Shown here piece by piece: positions 21,658-35,000 of a stretch of 64,000 nucleotides of DNA (positions are counted from its first letter, which is position 1; the number at the start of each line of letters is the position of its first letter). A program made the position numbers and the translations under genes. The stretch comes from Spirodela intermedia. Lineage: Eukaryota; Streptophyta; Magnoliopsida; Alismatales; Araceae. The stretch is from the NCBI GenBank assembly GCA_902729315.2, contig LR746269.1:4102001-4166000 (forward strand), given 5' to 3'. The notes beneath the pieces were generated by a model. That model worked only from the letters and a program-made list of their open reading frames with translations. It did not search any database and had not been told where the DNA came from.

Positions 21658-23338
21658 TCATTCACAGGACGCAGCAAGCTGCTTGCGCATCAAGTGCTTG
21701 CGCTGCTGAAGCTTCAACCAGACGAAGAAACTGTCGGTCTCGATGATGGAGTAGCCGGCCTTGTTGTACATGCTCAGAGGCCCCTCGTCGATCACCCTGC
21801 AGTGGAGGTAGACCTCAGCTGAAGGGCTCATCTTGGATATCAGCTCCTCGCAGGCCTTCAGCAAATGCCACCCAATACCCCTCCTGCCCATGGAATTGAA
21901 TCCAAGGAAACCCCCAGATATGAGTGTAGGAGGATCCATTCAACAATGGGCAGGATAGAAGATAAGGATCACATATGATGCAGGAAAAAAAAAATTGAAG
22001 CTAACCATACAAGGAAGAGAGAGAGATCATGGGGATAGTCCAGTGACGAAGAAAATGGATTTAGTTATTAATCCATCTAAAGGAAGTCGATTGGGGAGGA
22101 GATGGGACTGAATTACTGATAGAAATATTCTGTCATTCCGGATAGAAATCCTCTGATCCTGGAGAAGACGACGAATTAGATCATAAAATCTTGCCCGAGA
22201 AGGCAAGACCAAGAATTAAAAGTGTTTGGAGGAATATTTATTATTCAATCTCATGAACAGTAGTAAGTACTAGGCTATAAGTGGAAACAGGATGATCCCT
22301 TTAACCATGGAGTAGGGTGGGTTGTGTTTATCCGCTCTGATGGGGGACTATTATAACGCCAATCACCTGCCCAGGTCAACTTATACGCAAGAGAGCTCCA
22401 CTGGTCACCTGGTGACCCGGTACGGGAACCAGAAGCCCGTCTTTCAAGGCCAGAACTTGGCCCTGTTTGTGCCCAAGAATCACCACAGAAATAGCAGATA
22501 ATTCTAACGAACAAAGAAGATGGAGAAACGCCAAAAAGGTCCGGGGAGTTGCAGAAGAACAGTGAAGCGGAGATGGGTACCTCCTGAGGGACTGTTCCAC
22601 GGTCATGTTGCAGATGTAGGGGACGTCTCTTGGGGGAGGCGGGGAGGGGGAGGAGACATTGGACCCCATGACATTAAAGGAGACCTCCGCCGTACCGGCG
22701 AGCTTCCCCTCGGCGGCGGCGGCGCCTTCTTCCCGGTAGATCCCGAGGAGAGTGGCCGCGTGGGGAAGCTGGGCCCTCTTCTGTGCGACATATTGCGCCA
22801 CCAGGAACTCCAGGAAGTGGGTGTAGCGCGAGGGAATGAAGACGCTGTCGGCGAAGGACTCGGCCAGCAGCTTGGCGGTGGCGGCGACCTCGTCGGCCCC
22901 CATAAGGCGGACTTCCAGCGACCCGTGTGGGAACTCGTAGAGGTAGCGGAAGCCTTCCAAGAACCGGAGCTTCTCGCCAGCGTCGGGCCCGAGGAAGGTC
23001 CCTGCTCTAGGCGGGTCTCCGAAAAGAGAGAAGGCGACCTGCGATGGCGGGAGGATGGAGGAAGAAGAAGGAGAAGAAGAAGAAGAAGAAGAAGAAGAAG
23101 AAGAAGAAGAAGAAGAAGAAGAAGAAGAAGAAGAAGAAGAAGAAGAATGGTCTTCTCCGGATCTGAGAGAGGGCCATCTGCGGCTGCGGAGGGGGAGAAG
23201 GAGGGGACGGGAGAGCCTGAGGCTTGGAGAGAGAGGCGGACCCCTGCCATTGAAGGAGCAGAAGCGAGAAGTGGATCGGGATTGGAGGACGAGCCCGTCG
23301 AGGGAGACGGAGAGGGGCGTCGCCGTCGGAGACGACAT
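21658..23338 (-). CDS. Plastid-type GNAT-family N-acetyltransferase
   Basis: Two exons, 22581-23338 and 21658-21883, joined across a 697-bp intron (donor AG|GTACCC, acceptor TGGGCAG|G); product 327 aa. The join restores Q-S-L-R-R-R-G-I-G-W, the acetyl-CoA-binding loop of the GNAT fold (motif A, about residues 248-257). Motif B lies around MYNKAGYSIIETDS in exon 2. Residues 1-60 are rich in Ser, Arg and Leu with few acidic residues, as in a chloroplast transit peptide. The fold starts near the LEVRLMGADEV segment. The family transfers acetyl groups from acetyl-CoA to Lys or N-terminal amines of plastid proteins; the closest recalled relatives are Arabidopsis plastid GNATs of the GNAT4/5/7/10 group, not assigned exactly. 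Odd: 25 uninterrupted TCT serine codons from a GAA/TTC microsatellite (plus-strand 23073-23147) sit between the transit peptide and the catalytic domain. Confidence 0.86.
23073..23147. repeat. (GAA)25 trinucleotide microsatellite inside the GNAT coding exon
   Basis: Twenty-five perfect GAA units on the plus strand, read as polyserine (TCT) in the minus-strand gene. Other frames would give polyGlu or polyLeu and explain several long but spurious open frames here. Confidence 0.95.
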
Positions 23339-26076
23339 TATTGGAGGTCGCCGCCGGCTAGCAGGGAGAAAGGCGGGAGCTTCTCTGCTCTTGAGGGTTT
23401 GCCTTAACTGGGTCTTGGAAGGAGATCAGCCATGGCCAACTCCTTGCTGCAATCTGATAAGGGCCTCCTTCATGGCAGGGATCTGCCATGGAGAGAGCGA
23501 GAGAGAGAGGCGCGCGGAGGGAAACCAGATGACTGTCGGGCATCCACAGCGACGAGGTCCTCGGCTTGCCCCTCTCAGGATAAGCCTCATAATACCACGC
23601 GCAGGAGAAAATGATTTTGAAGAAAAACTGACACCAGTCAGATTCGATTTTTTAGGAAATAAAGTTTTGAAAAAAAAACCTGGAAAAGAGTGCATATTTT
23701 AGTTTATTTTATTTATGATGTAATCTAAACAATGTCCATCGCTCTCTCGTAAAGGGTTTTGGTGTGGCCTCTATTTTTCATGTTTTTCAAGGTTTCATAT
23801 GAACCAGCGTCAAAGTCATTTCGCAACTCTAATTGAATAATATGGTTTTAATTCCATGATAAATAAAAAATGTATTTTAAAAAGTAATATTTGTATTAAA
23901 TTAATTATTTCAAGAACTTGTGCACTAGTGGAAACAGGGTCCTAGCTAATGGAATTTTAGCAAGGTCATTAAAATGAATGGTTTTTATGAAACATGGTGA
24001 AGGTACGTGTCATTATTTTGTGTTTTTCTTCAGACCCAATACACTGTCATTAAGTTAATCTTTTGGCAACCTGAGGAAAACCAGTGTTGCCTGCCAATAA
24101 CATGGTAAGTAGTAGACGTTCCCAAGGACTGTCTAATTTGAAGTATGTTTAAGTTTTTTTTTAATTAAATACTGAAGAAATGATATATACAAGTGCACGT
24201 AATATTTAAATGGTATAAATAAATCCTCACGTCCAAATCTTGAAAAGATACAATAATTAATGATTGTTATGTTAAGATCTCTAAGTTCTAGCACCAAAGC
24301 GACCTTTTATTAGTCCTCAGTGATCATTAATAATATTGACAGACCATCAAATTTATCTCCACTTGAACCATTAATTGGACACATAAAAATGTTTTTTCTT
24401 TGCATCATTATAGATTTTTTGATGAGATTCAGGAGAGTGGGCATTGGGAGATTGAATGTTTTGCTGCAAAAAGGTGTGATTAAGATAAATAATGTGACCA
24501 AGATGTCCAGACTTCACTTACCCTAGGATGACCGCTTCATCATTCTTTCAGGGAAATATCTACTAGCGTATCCATAAGAGGTTAACAACAACCACGAGTC
24601 TGCCTCCCCTCTCTAAATTCTTCACTAACCCAACAAGTCACTGCAGAGGAATAGACGCCAAAAGTTGTCCATATTCCTGTCACATAATCATAAATAGTAA
24701 AATATTATCCACATGGTTGATCTCATAAGATCAACGTTGGGTGTCATTTCGGATAGAATTAAGGCTTTGAGACAGGCACACCAGAAAACTATATTGGGGC
24801 ATCGAATGATTCGAATTTTCTTCAAGTACCCTGCCCGGAGGTTATCTCTAATCGGATGATTTTTGAGAGTGCATTATGATGATTTCAGGAACTATGATTT
24901 TAACAAAAAAATTACCTAAACGTGCATATATCTTAACGGGCATTCTTCATTCACATGCACTAAATTTACTCTTCATTCACATGTACTAGATTTACTATCC
25001 TTGGAGTGAAATCATGGCAGGATGGAGCCAATCAAAAGGAAACCCTTTTGATTTACTAGGGATGAAGGGCAGCTCGGTGAGTAGGGTTTCCTGAAAATTA
25101 ACTAGAGATTTAAAATCAAAGCATAGAATATGTCTCTCAATTGGGTCTGGATCAAACTAGAAATTAACCGGAATAAGCTGCTAAATAAAGGACTAGGGAG
25201 TAATAGATTACAACGATCCGTCTTCTCATGGGGAGAAAAACCAAACCAGCACAAAGTAAACGGTCATCTTGCCTCCAAACAAATCGCAAAGGGGCATTCC
25301 AAGAACATCTGACTTCATGGAACAGGTGATGATCAAAGCCGCCACAAATGTACATACAATGACTGATCATAAGCAGGGGTGTGGGCGGACTGAAAACCCG
25401 AAGCAAGAACAAAGTGTGAGACCCACAAGCCTGGGGACAGAGAGCACCGGAGAGTGATCAGCAGGGGGAACCCCAAACAGAGAAAACTTTCATAGCTCAG
25501 GGGCAACATTGGGGAATTTTAGTCTACTTCAGTCGACAGATTAGAAAGAATAATGTAGTGGGTAGCACTTACCACCGTAGTCCTCGTCCAGCAGGGAATT
25601 TCTCCTGGGAGTTATCACACGACCAATTGACTGGATTAGCTGAAAAGGAAAATAACAAACAAGGGGCAGCGATCGCTCAAAGCATGGAATCTCTACATTT
25701 ACATGAATTACAGCACGGTAAGGTAAGGAATTCATGACAGAATTTCCCATAATCCAAACACCAGGATACACATGCTCATGTGGGTCGGTGTGTAGTTCAG
25801 CAAGAGAGGGAGGGAGGAAGGGAGATAGGAAGGGAGGGAGGGAGGGGAGAGAGAGACAGAGAGACAGAGACAGAGGGAGGGAGGGAGGGGACCGCCCAGC
25901 ATCTATCTGTGCTGCAATTTGTAGGTATAACTCATTCCCCCTTGCACCGAGGTGCGTATCATAAAACCTACCTGAATAAGAACAGAAAGGAAGGAGAACC
26001 AGTGGGCTCACCAGACCCGACTCCTTCCCATTCCAGTCACTGCTGAGGCTCCTTGAGGAACAGCCATAATGAATCA
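23339..26076. other. Intergenic region between GNAT 5' end and SUO-like 3' end
   Basis: Holds the promoter and 5' leader of the minus-strand GNAT gene (next to 23339) and the 3' untranslated region of the SUO-like gene (next to 26076). A purine-rich GGGA/GAGA tract lies at 25801-25889. No further gene recognised; the open frames here are short and without family resemblance. Confidence 0.55.
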
Positions 26077-29000
26077 TCATTTGCATGTGAATCTCTCGCC
26101 ATCCCAGCCACCCTCAGGCTCCTTCCTTTTCAAAGCCCTGCCCGCCGTCTGGTACAACCTTGACTGCTCCTCAACAAAAGCCTGTGAACCGGGAACCGAG
26201 AGTTGCCTTGAAGGCAATGGAAGCCTCTCAACTCTCCCTTCAATCTCTACGCTACCTGGCCCTGAATTGAGATCCAGATTCTGCTGACCCCACTTTCGAC
26301 TGCTCTCAGAACCTCCGCTGCTGCCCTCATGGAGGCTTATAACGTAGGGCCTCACATATGAAGAAGAGGTCACACCACCCGGCCCCATGACCGGGGAAGG
26401 GACAGCGGCAAAGCCTGGAGGGGCCACCCCTCCTGATACAGAGTCCACATAGGGGGTCGACCCCATAGAGTAGGAAGTTGAGGCCAAAGGGAAGCTTGAG
26501 CCGAAAGGGAAACCTGCATAAGAGAAAGCTGCAGCAGGTGAGAAGGTCATGGCAGGAGAAGATGACAGCACTGGCCCTCGATAGAGTTGAGGATCACCCC
26601 CAAAAGGGCCACCGCCGGCTGCTGAACTCAATATCCTCTGACCGCCAGGAGCTGCAACAATTGAGTAAGGCTGCTGGTCCACTCTCTCGGGCATAAAGGA
26701 TGGCATTGCAACAGCTGGATACGAGTTGCCAGGCGGAAACCACGTGGATAAGTTACCTAGCTCATTGTTATTCAATCTAAGGGTTGGTAGGAACGGTATG
26801 CTATTGCCCATGGAGAGCTGGCCTCGAGGAACTTGGTCTGCACCTGCTTCATCGACACCAGGCCCATCGTTCAAATCAAAATCTCTCAGCATGTTAGCCC
26901 CGCTATTAGGGAACGCTCCAGGAGATGATCTCATCCGTGGAAGAGGCACATCTAATCTCTGGCTTGTGCTAGCTGACTGCCCGTTTTCTGTGCTTTCATC
27001 CACTCTATTTAGATCAAGATCCAGCACTCCAGAGCTTTTCCTCACCTGGGCATCACGGTTACACATGACCCTCGACTCTGAGACTGCCTCCTGAGAAAAG
27101 CCCCCTTGAGCTAAGTCTTCCGTAACCCTCTCGTCAGCCACATTCAGATCAATGTCCAGAGGAGGACGCGGTTGTCTACCAGCAACAACGGCATCCGATG
27201 ATGGAGAGTTGGACGTACCAGACAAATACTCCCAAATCTTCCGTGGTTCTGCAGGGCGGAATGCACTAGTGGCAGCGGATCCTCTCCATCCAGGCTCCCC
27301 TTTACTCTTTAGGAGAGTCTCAGGAGGAACAAAAGGGCCTTTAGCAGGAGCTGCAACAGTGATAGGAACAGGTGAAGTATTTGAGATAAGAGACATGGTA
27401 AAAGGTTGCAAGCTCATAAGATGGACAGAAGATGAAGATTCCAGAGCAGCTGAAGCCACCGGCTCTGCTGTGCTTGCTTCATCAACAGAGAACCCTTCGT
27501 TCAGATCAAAATCAAGCTTAGTGGAAGTATCTTGTACAGGGGAGGCGACTGCTGATGAAACCTCCGTGGAACAAGCAACTTCTTCTCGCACCAGATCTAC
27601 TTCATACCCAGAGTTCAAAGACTTGGTGCACTCTTCCGTATGTGCTGATGCAATGGATGGCTCTTCATGATTGGCTGATGTAGAACAAGGGTGGCTTACC
27701 TCCTTATAATTATCATCACTGCCATCGTCTGTGGAGGGTGTCAATGAGCATGTTCTATCATCAGCGGTGGGTGCAGCGAGACTACCAAGGACTTTCTTCT
27801 CAGTATCAGTTTGATCCATCCGACTCTTCAACACTAAGCTATCAGATTTTTCTTTCTTGCCTTCATCTTCAGCTTCTAAACCAGCATTGGTGGAAGAAAC
27901 CAGCGTGGCATTGATAGAATTTCTGCTAAAACTATTGGAACTTACTGCCACATCAGAAGGTAGTTGTTGCCCAGTAGGTGTAGCAGCATCATGCAACACT
28001 CCGTCTGCAACATCTTGTTTACCCGGAGGACTAGATGAAGCTATTTCAACCGACTCATCACAATTGCTGATACGAGCAGAACAATTTAAATCACTCCCAT
28101 CACCTGCTTGGATACTACTACTGATGGTGATTTCACGAACACAATCAGCATGCTTACTTTCATCGGATGTTGGGCTTCCAGCCTTATGTTTAGAGTCTTG
28201 CACGGCATCAGTAACAGGAGAACTAGCTTTCCGCTTTCTCCTGAGCTGTTTGGGTGAATCATCTTCTGGGAAAACCCCCTTGACGTCTTCTGATAAAGTC
28301 GTCAAAGGTACACGCCCCTCAGCCTCAGCAGCATTGACTTTACTCTCTGCTTTTGATATAGATTCTGCATTTTTACATGGAATATCCACAGAACCGAGAT
28401 GTTGAGCCCTGTTATCAATTGTAGCTCTGGATTCTTGTGGAGACTGAATACTCTGACTGTCATCACAAGAATTGGGAACAATTTCTGACGAGTTCTGCTG
28501 CTCCCAAACTCCAGGAACAGCACTGGGTTCATGTTTCTCAGAATCATCATCCGTGCAGTCCTCAGGATATTCAGAAACATTGGTCAAAGCACCACCACTC
28601 GAAACTGTTGATTTGACCTTGTTTGTCGTACAAGGGTCGGGGTGGTCCTCAGAAGCAGGTGAGTTTCGTCGGGGAGAACCACTAGGAGAGAGTAAGTTGG
28701 ACTTGGATATTTCTCCTGCAGCCACACTGGCAAGAAGGTTCATGCCTGAATCATCCCCACCAGAAGAAGCACTAGCTTCAGAATACTTGACGCAGCTCTC
28801 AATCAGGGCATTAATGGGGCTCAAAGTATCAAATGTTTTTACGGGCTTCGATTCTGATAAACTGGTGGGTTTGAACGCATCAGCTGCTTTCCCACTTTTA
28901 TCGGTGCTCATGTGCTTCTCATCACGAACAGCAGTAGTTGACTTGTCAGCACCGTCAACCCCATCAGCACCCTTCAGATCATTGCTATGCCATGACTCTG

Positions 29001-32000
29001 CATTAACATCAGTGGTAACACTAGCCCGACAATCATCATTTTTTAATTTCGTCCTCTGGTTGATGTGACCAACTTTTTCAGCAGCCACAGGAGATGATGA
29101 CCATGTGCTTGTCTGAGAAGAGTCCTCAAAACAACCTCCACTAGTACTCCGTGCTGGACTCCGTCCAGGATTTGGGAGTCTCACGATCAATCTTTGATTA
29201 TTTCCATGATCTGCAGAGGGCGCATCACCCGTTCTTTCACCTGGCAGCCCATGCTGTGGCACCTTCTCCAATTGCAGATTCCGACTCAAAGGACTAGGCT
29301 TGCTCAAGCTGCTGTCTTTCTGAGCTCCAGAAGAACCAGTACCCACTAGACCATTGGATGCTTTTCGCTGACGAGAGGTGCCAACAGAGACCTTGTTTGC
29401 ATGAGTTGAGCCAGAAGTCGAGCTCTTTGCATCCTCTTTCCAAGCAGAACCTTGTTTTCCATGGTCACTGGAACAAGATTGGCTATTGTTCTGGGACTGA
29501 CTAGAGCCGCTACTCTTCTCTTCTATTGCTGTCAATGGCAATTCAGCAGTCCAACTACTGCCTCCTGCTTTAGATTGTGAATCTTTTGTGCCAATACTCA
29601 AAGATGTGGCCAATGTTGATGGCAATTTCACAGATGCGGACTGCCCTGAATTTAACTTCATGACAGAATCTCCATGGCTAGCCTTCACAGGTAAAGACTT
29701 GCATGTAGAAGATTGAGCCACAGGACTTTTCAAAGAAGCTTCACTGGACCCAGAACGTTTATTTCCTCCATAAGAAACCTCAGAGAAACCCGGTTTTCCA
29801 GGCCACGAGGCAGCTTGGTTTGTACCAGTTGACTTTGCATCATTAAGCTTCGTCATCTCAAGCTTTGTCATTTCTACATCAACACGCTTCTTCCAAGTAT
29901 CAACCAAGCTCCTTGCCTTCTTTTGAATTTCGGAGTTTTTGTGACTACGTAGATGATTCACCGACTTCCCAACTTGAGAAGTCTGAAGAGCTTCAAGGTT
30001 GACTGGCAACTTATCAAGTGCATGAAGCAGAGCTAGGAGAAGTTCATCAACTGATTTTTCACATTCCTTTGGAGTAGTACCATCACCATTCTTCCTTTTA
30101 TGCGCCTCCTGGAGCCAATCATCAAGCAGAGGAACACCCCTCAGCTGCACAAACCTGCCAAGGCAATCACTTTTATCGGTAGCAGCAATCACATCCGCCA
30201 GCAGTACCCGTCCAGCTAAATCAATTTTCCTTTCGCCTTTATCAACTTGCATAAGCTGCACCAACTTCTCGACAGCATCAACATTTATAAGAGCACCTTT
30301 GTCCGTTATTTTTTCAATCTCAGCCTTTAATGTGCTTTCTACTTTAAAACTATTAGAGTCTCCGTCATCAGCTTTCAACAGGCGCTCTCGCTTAATAGAA
30401 TCTGAAGCTTGGTCACCTTTCTCTGCCCTCTTCTTCCCTTTAACCTGCGAAGGGAGGGACGCATTATTATTCTGTACACTATCAGTCCCTGGTTTGGGTT
30501 GCTGAGCTGGGCCATTCAGTTGTTTAGGAGATCGCCCTCCTGGCTGCACTGCTGCATGCATCTCTACTTGGGTTTTGCCTAATAATTTAGCTATCTCTTC
30601 CTGCTGATCCTGTAAACAAATATTAGAAGTATTAATGGTTAAAGAGCAAATACCAGAGCTATCAGAGAAACGGCGTAGCATACAACTTACATCAATATAA
30701 TCCTGATCAGTTAGCCACCATAAACATTTGTTCGTGCTGTCATACACTCGTCGGCAAACAAATGAGGAAATCCACTGAGGTAGCTCAACACCCTTGCAAA
30801 GAAATGCAACTTTACATGGGTGAAGAAGTAATTCTGCGGATATTTCATCCTTCTGAAATGAGTAAAAGACTTCGTTTGGTGCAGCTTCCAGCAATATCCC
30901 TTTAGCAAGCTTTACCTCAGAAGGTCGATACAGTCGATTCACACCTAATTTTAACTGATCCTGCTTGCCTGGTGAAAACCAACGGATTATTCCAATGAAA
31001 GGGGGTGAGTTACCAGCCTGAAAGAGTGCACAGTCACCAATCAAAATTCTGCGTCCGTCCTGCAAACAAAGAGGATGCTTCTTAGAAAGGCATGGAAGAA
31101 GACGATCAATAGGTTCTAGTTACACGAAAAAAATAAATCCATAGTGCAGGAAGAGTCGGATGTAATGAAAGCTTGGTAAAAAAATGAACAGGCTTTATGC
31201 TCTGAAAACTATAAAAAGGCATACTATTGCCCCCAACAAATACAAATTTTTTACATGGATTCTCACCCACCAACAGAAGCACAAAAAGGATCCATTGATC
31301 ATTAAAAATAAATTTTGATTCATCAGAGGTCCTGAGCAAAGCTTGTTCAATTAGATGGCCGTTGTTCAAGGGCATATAATCACAATGGTTTTAAAAGGTT
31401 GTCAGAACTATAACTCACTGTCACATAAAAACATCTTCCTACGCAACAAAGATTGCAAGAAGCTTTTGGAAAAACATAGGCGAATATGACGACTCAACAA
31501 AAAAGGAAATAGATCGCCAAACTTTTTAACCGTAGTGCATCCAAATTATAAAGTAGTGGTTACGACATAGATGGAGAAAAAAGGCAAGCTTTTCACAAAA
31601 AATCCACAAGTGCTTCGCGGCATTATCATTGGAAAACTTGTGCCAAATAATCAGCGTGTTAAATTCAACATTCATTGATTAAATACTAGAGAAAAATGAA
31701 AAAGTTCCACAGCCAGCAAACAAATGATCATTAGTCTGCATTTGGAAGCCAAAAGGGATACAGAAGTCCTTAAGATTACGTTGAATGGAGTTCAGGTTGT
31801 CACAATTTAGTAATTATCAGTAAGCAATTTCTATTGAAACTTTTGATGATTCTTTACCTAAATCAAGATGCTCCAAAGAGCTCTGCATTCTCTGTCACTG
31901 AAATTCTTGAAGGAACTAGCTGATAAATGCCCTTTTAAGGCCCTATCTCCGCTTTCCAGAGTCCTCTTCCTCTGTGGTCAGTTTACAACATTTTACAGAC

Positions 32001-35000
32001 CTACTGTGATGGAAGGGGTTCTCAGATTTCTCCGTCTGTAACATTACTACTAAGGGATAGCTGTCATCGTCCTCAGTGGAAAGTTGTTCCTTGTCCCTAG
32101 TAAAACCCCACTAAGAGAGGTCTTAGCAAAGCTCGTACTTGACCAAGAATGATCATATCCTTCATCTGTAAGATTACTTCTAAGATGTAGTTCACCGTCC
32201 ATAGTTGGATATAATGCCATCCCCATATTGCTCTCTGTCCCTAGATAACGCCACTACAAGAGGTCTTAGTAAAAGATAGTGCTTAACCAATGTCTATTCT
32301 CTCAGAACTTTATTTTTTTCTCCATTCTAATTGCCACTGAAAGCTATAGAAACAAATACAAACCGATATCTCAGCATGTGTTCCAAATTTTCAATAAATG
32401 TAAATGGCATTTCAGAGACTTGTACTGTTTGGCTCCATACACAAGCTACTCTTTTATCTTTATCCAGAATCTATCTTCCACATTTCCTACTCTCCCCAAC
32501 AACTAAACTAGATGAACTTAGTGAACACTTCAACCTGATAATATTACTCCACTTCTTTCTTCCGCATAACTTCTTCCATTCCAGGTTGTGCAATACCTCA
32601 GTTCATAGGCGTTCCCCCTTGCAGACAAAGAAATGTTATAGATTCGGATTTCGAACTTTTCATGGAAGCTTGAAAACCAAGAGGAATAGATAATTAAACA
32701 AGCAGTGAATTCTTGTGTATGTGAAGTTCTGTTTACTGCTGATAACAAGTCAGAATCGAAAGTAGTGCATAGGACTAAAGGCCAGCTCTAGAACACATTT
32801 ATTTCTCTGGTCCCAAATTTCCAGCCGTCAATTCTAACCCAACAATCATCTCTAGAAAGAACATTTCCCCATATTCAAGAAATAATTCTATTCTCTCCAA
32901 GCTGAAGACTGTAATTCTGATTCATGCAGACACTAGATCTATGAATCAGATCCATTGTTACAGAGTCAAGGAAGCACCTATAATATTCATGACCAAGAAT
33001 ATATCGATTTGAACTGAATAGTTTTTCTGGAGAAGCATCTAAAAGCAGTTTCTGTTCAAGGAGTTAAGAACTATAAGTTTATTACCTTTTTCCACGCCCC
33101 AAACAACTTCATTTCAATGACCCAATTACTAAATCCACATCTGCCCCAGAGAAATCAGTTGCAATCGAGTTCCTCCCAACTGTGACTTTTAAAATATCAT
33201 TTTCTAGCACCTATAATATCATATTGAAATATCAGTTTCATTATAAAATCCATTCAACATTATTATCACGTGAACTAGACACTGATAATAATGGATAGGT
33301 GGGCTCAAGTGTTGTTCTCCACTCAACTGAGTTATTATTCAAAATAACTGTAACCCTCTTCTTGTGCCCAATATCATTAGCGAGCTTCCTTGCACTGCAT
33401 TTATGAGATATTATCAATCTTTTGCAGCATGGTCTCCATTTTTGACACCCAACATACCCTCTTGACGGGTTCATCATATCATCATTATCATTAAGAACCT
33501 CAACAGTCCATGAAACGAGAATCAATAAATTTGATTTGGCTCTCTTCCGGCCATTAATCCACTCTATTGACAGCAGACTGTCCATAATTTCAAGGTTCTG
33601 CAGAAATCACAGCTCCCTTTATCCAAATCCTGATTTCCCTCCTAAATCACCATGTCACTCCCAGCAATGATAGTGTAACCATAGGAAACTCTGCAGCCCG
33701 TTATTGAGTCACAATGCAACAATGTCACCACCCAACCGAAACGCGTTATCTATCTTTTTCCTTCTTTTATGAACTGCTTCTAACAGGTTGACTGCAAGAG
33801 AGGGAATATCTAGAACCTTTCCAATGCATAGAGTCACAAGAAACCTCTCACTTACTCAAACAAGGTACATATAATCATGAGACATTTAAGCAACCAGATC
33901 ATTTACTCCAGCAGACCTGATCAAACGTGCCCAACAGCATTCTTCTACACTTGTCGGTTCTTTCTTGAAGAGGCCTGACACAAACCTGGAGCATCTTCCT
34001 GCAGCTCTGAAATTTTGCTTGTCTGTTTTCCTTTTCCGTTGAAGAAATTGAACCGCTACTGAATGAATCCAGGACCCCTATGGAGCACATTTCATCATTC
34101 ATCTGTGTATTCAATAACTAAAAAACCATGCGATCAACAAGATTTAACTTCCTGAATGCTCACCTGAAAAGGTTTTTTCTAAGTTCATAAACCCGATCAC
34201 CTCCCCATTCCTAGTCTATCTTGGTCGCTTTTTTCCAAAATCCCTTATCTGCAGTAGATCTGAAGTTCTTGTAAGCATTGGTAGAACCCTACTTCGTAAC
34301 TTTTCTTCCAATGAGACTACGAAGTGAAATCCTCCCTTTGTGCATAATCTGTTCAAACTCTATAATGTGGTTGCCTGATTATGCTTTCAGCCATAATTCT
34401 GGCAAACGGGAATGACACTACATCCAATAACATTTTTACATATATCGTTCGCATTTCTTAATAGCCTTTTCTTTAATTTATTTCACATGTCTGAACTGAG
34501 AAGAAATGTCTTTAAGTAACCAAGATTCAATGAATCTAGCAGAACTATTCCAACCAGAACCGTACTTTACACCACCCTGACATTCTTATAGTTGCAGCCA
34601 GTGGGGGTCAAGACATTACCTCAGGCATATGGTTTTCCCACAAAAACCAATCGCTGCATAAAATGAGCCCTAAAACCGGAGGTTAAGCAGGACCAGACAA
34701 ATCCAATTTAATGGTTGCCTGACTGTGCATTCAACTTTCAGCAATCTACGTTCACAAAAAACCAGCAAAAGAGGAAGAACTGACTTCTTCTAAAATTTTC
34801 AAGTTTTCTCGACCTTGCATTGTACTCACTCTTAGTAACCATCAGATCTTTATTCCTTGTAAAAAGATAGGTATACTTTCTTTTGTATCAAAATAATTTA
34901 ACCCGTTTCCAAACCTATGTATTTCTGATTTTCTCCTCTTACCTTTTCCCTGATGACCAGTGGGGCACCATCTCATCTACGCTGCACTGCTCCAGACTCA

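Noticed and set aside
21317-21709. 130-codon plus-strand frame
   Set aside because: Runs across a diverged DNA duplication and then antisense into the GNAT last exon; no recognisable domain.
22520-23702. Long plus-strand frames rich in Glu or Arg and a minus-strand polyLeu frame
   Set aside because: They are other-frame readings of the GNAT exon and its GAA repeat; only the polySer frame joins to a GNAT domain across good splice sites.
26478-29068. Plus-strand frames of 70-200 codons opposite the SUO-like gene
   Set aside because: Antisense shadows of a single long conserved coding exon; no family resemblance.
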